Assembly: GCA_003501665.1 (NCBI GenBank)
Contig: DNOQ01000511.1
Span: forward strand, 1 to 8,795
DNA from: Bacteroidales bacterium
GTDB lineage: Bacteria; Bacteroidota; Bacteroidia; Bacteroidales; VadinHA17
Reading direction: 5' to 3'
Length of the DNA stretch: 8,795 nt
A program made the translations under genes and the position numbers. Shown in pieces: positions 7,408 to 8,795 of this stretch (position 1 is its first letter; each line of letters opens with the position of its first letter). The notes below the pieces were generated by a model, which was not told where the DNA came from, ran no database searches, and saw only the letters and a program-made list of their open reading frames with translations.

Positions 7408-8795
7408 ATGGACTCACTAAATCGCAATCTATCATTTATTTTTTCATTAAATAAGGGAATAAAAATATTCCATCAGATAATACCGGGCATAAAGCATAAA
7501 GTACTTGCGGGTATTGTGATAGCTATTAACCTGTTCACAGAGGTACAGGCTCAGGTCATTCCATACCCCGACGTTCTGGATAATTCAGCTGTCATCCAGT
7601 CATCCATAAGCAATGCGGATTCAAACGGGATCATAATCGGCAACGGTGACATAAATGCGCTTGTTTATTCCGGCAACGATCAGATCATAATGAATCTGGC
7701 GAAAAATGATGTATGGGATGCCCGTCTGATCACGGAAAATGACAAGCCTTTGCTTAAGGTAAATGTCAGGTCTCATACATGGACCGGAGGTGATCGCCCG
7801 GCCAGCTGGAATTTTCCTTATCCGACCCAGACTCCTCCGGCAGTAATAAGAATAAGTGATTGTGGTAATGTAATTAATACCATAACAGATCTGAGACGGG
7901 GTGTGGCGCTTTTGACAACAACAATGGGTAAACATACTGTCAGAGCCCTGGCTCAAAAAAATGTATTCTATATTGAAACAGATTCCAAGGTCAGTATTGA
8001 AGGATTTGCGCAACCCTTCCTTCCTGCTGCGGAAATTTCAGAGATCAATGGCTTAACCGTAGTAAAACAGCATTTGCCTGAAGATCCGGACTACCCCGGA
8101 ATGAATGTATTTACAGTGTTAGGATCAAAAAAGAACAGACATGTTGTTGCGGTTGTTACAACACGTGAATCTTCGGATGGACTGGCGGCAGCCAGGACAC
8201 TTGTTAATGATATTCTTGAACAGGTTCATTCTGAGGTAATCAGCGTGCATGAAGGTCAATGGAGGGATTTCTGGTCAAGGAGCGGGATTAAGCTGGAAGA
8301 CAGTGATCTGCAAAACTGGTGGTACAGGCAACTTTATTATATCCGATGTCTTTCAAGACCAGGGGCATATGCTATTGCCCTTCAGGGCGGATATAATAAA
8401 AAAGCCGGCTGGCACGGGACCTGGACCATGAACTATAATGCCGAGCAAACCTTCTGGCCTGTTTTCAGCACCAACCACGTGGAACTGTCAGAACCATTTA
8501 TCGATCTGGTAAATGATTTCCATCCACGTGCCCGGTTCTATGCCAGAGAAATATTTAATTGTGAAGGAGCTGCAACACCTCATAATTTCTGGCCGTTTGA
8601 ACCTGACCCGGATAAATGCGTAAGCGTAAATAAGAGGCAACTGGCATATATGCCCTGGAGTTACGGTATTGGAACGGCCGGACACGTGGCACATAATCTC
8701 TGGCTGCACTACATTTACAATCCGGATGTCAGATATCTGAAAGACAAGATCTATCCTCTAATAAAAGACTATGCTCTTTTTTATTCTTCCTTTAT
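7408..8795 (+). CDS. Second GH95-like six-hairpin glycosidase, N-terminal 462 residues (3' truncated by window edge)
   Basis: An uninterrupted frame runs from ATG 7408 to the right edge (462 codons plus 2 bases), with no stop in the window. The start lies 9 bases after the GH29 stop. The N-terminus has a long polar and basic stretch (about 1-31), a hydrophobic core (32-43) and VQA before Gln49. This suggests a type I signal peptide and a soluble periplasmic product, unlike its lipoprotein neighbours. It is clearly homologous to the protein at 3403. Shared features are IIIGNGDINALVY and KNDVWDAR in the beta domain, WSRSG-x-LED and WWYR at the barrel entry, MNYNAEQTFWP with Asn342 and Asn344 at the GH95 Asn-pair position, the Cys385/Cys404 pair, and VNKRQLAYMPW. 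The window ends at YALFYSSF, about 21 residues before the expected general-acid SPEH motif, so catalytic competence cannot be judged. The loop before the Asn pair differs from its paralogue, which suggests a different substrate or linkage. Confidence 0.88.
   Translation, partial: MDSLNRNLSFIFSLNKGIKIFHQIIPGIKHKVLAGIVIAINLFTEVQAQVIPYPDVLDNSAVIQSSISNADSNGIIIGNGDINALVYSGNDQIIMNLAKNDVWDARLITENDKPLLKVNVRSHTWTGGDRPASWNFPYPTQTPPAVIRISDCGNVINTITDLRRGVALLTTTMGKHTVRALAQKNVFYIETDSKVSIEGFAQPFLPAAEISEINGLTVVKQHLPEDPDYPGMNVFTVLGSKKNRHVVAVVTTRESSDGLAAARTLVNDILEQVHSEVISVHEGQWRDFWSRSGIKLEDSDLQNWWYRQLYYIRCLSRPGAYAIALQGGYNKKAGWHGTWTMNYNAEQTFWPVFSTNHVELSEPFIDLVNDFHPRARFYAREIFNCEGAATPHNFWPFEPDPDKCVSVNKRQLAYMPWSYGIGTAGHVAHNLWLHYIYNPDVRYLKDKIYPLIKDYALFYSSF

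Noticed and set aside
7621..8013. 130-codon open frame on the minus strand
   Set aside because: It lies wholly inside the 7408 gene, whose translation matches its paralogue across this stretch; the minus-strand product has no recognisable motif.

Overview
The window looks like part of a carbohydrate-degrading gene cluster from a member of the Bacteroidota. The lineage is an inference. It rests on moderately low GC, lipoprotein-type signal peptides, A/T-rich start regions without a good Shine-Dalgarno sequence, and protein types typical of this phylum. No taxonomic marker gene is present, and Verrucomicrobia- or Planctomycetes-like hosts cannot be excluded.

All five genes lie on the + strand with short gaps (45, 36, 15 and 9 bases), so they are probably one transcript that enters and leaves the window. 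In order they are: (1) the 3' end of a large protein resembling the end of a six-hairpin glycosidase, with a helical tail (1-876); (2) a lipoprotein of the DUF5703 type, distantly like GH95 (922-3366); (3) a GH95-like lipoprotein (3403-5625); (4) a divergent GH29 (alpha-L-fucosidase family) lipoprotein with a discoidin-like domain and an unassigned C-terminal domain (5641-7398); (5) a second GH95-like protein, a paralogue of gene 3, open to the right edge with no stop (7408-8795).

Genes 2-5 all carry export signals. Genes 2-4 would be lipid-anchored, and gene 5 looks like a soluble periplasmic protein. A reasonable reading is a set of exo-acting enzymes that removes alpha-linked L-fucose, L-galactose or a related sugar from a branched glycan. 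GH95 and GH29 are the two classical alpha-L-fucosidase families. No SusC/SusD pair, sulfatase, regulator or transporter is visible, so the glycan cannot be named.

The main point of interest is at the active sites. The GH95-like proteins keep different subsets of the GH95 catalytic residues, and the GH29 protein appears to lack two of the histidines that usually hold fucose. I found no RNA genes, mobile elements, CRISPR arrays, terminators or clear promoters. There is no gene-free stretch longer than 45 bases.
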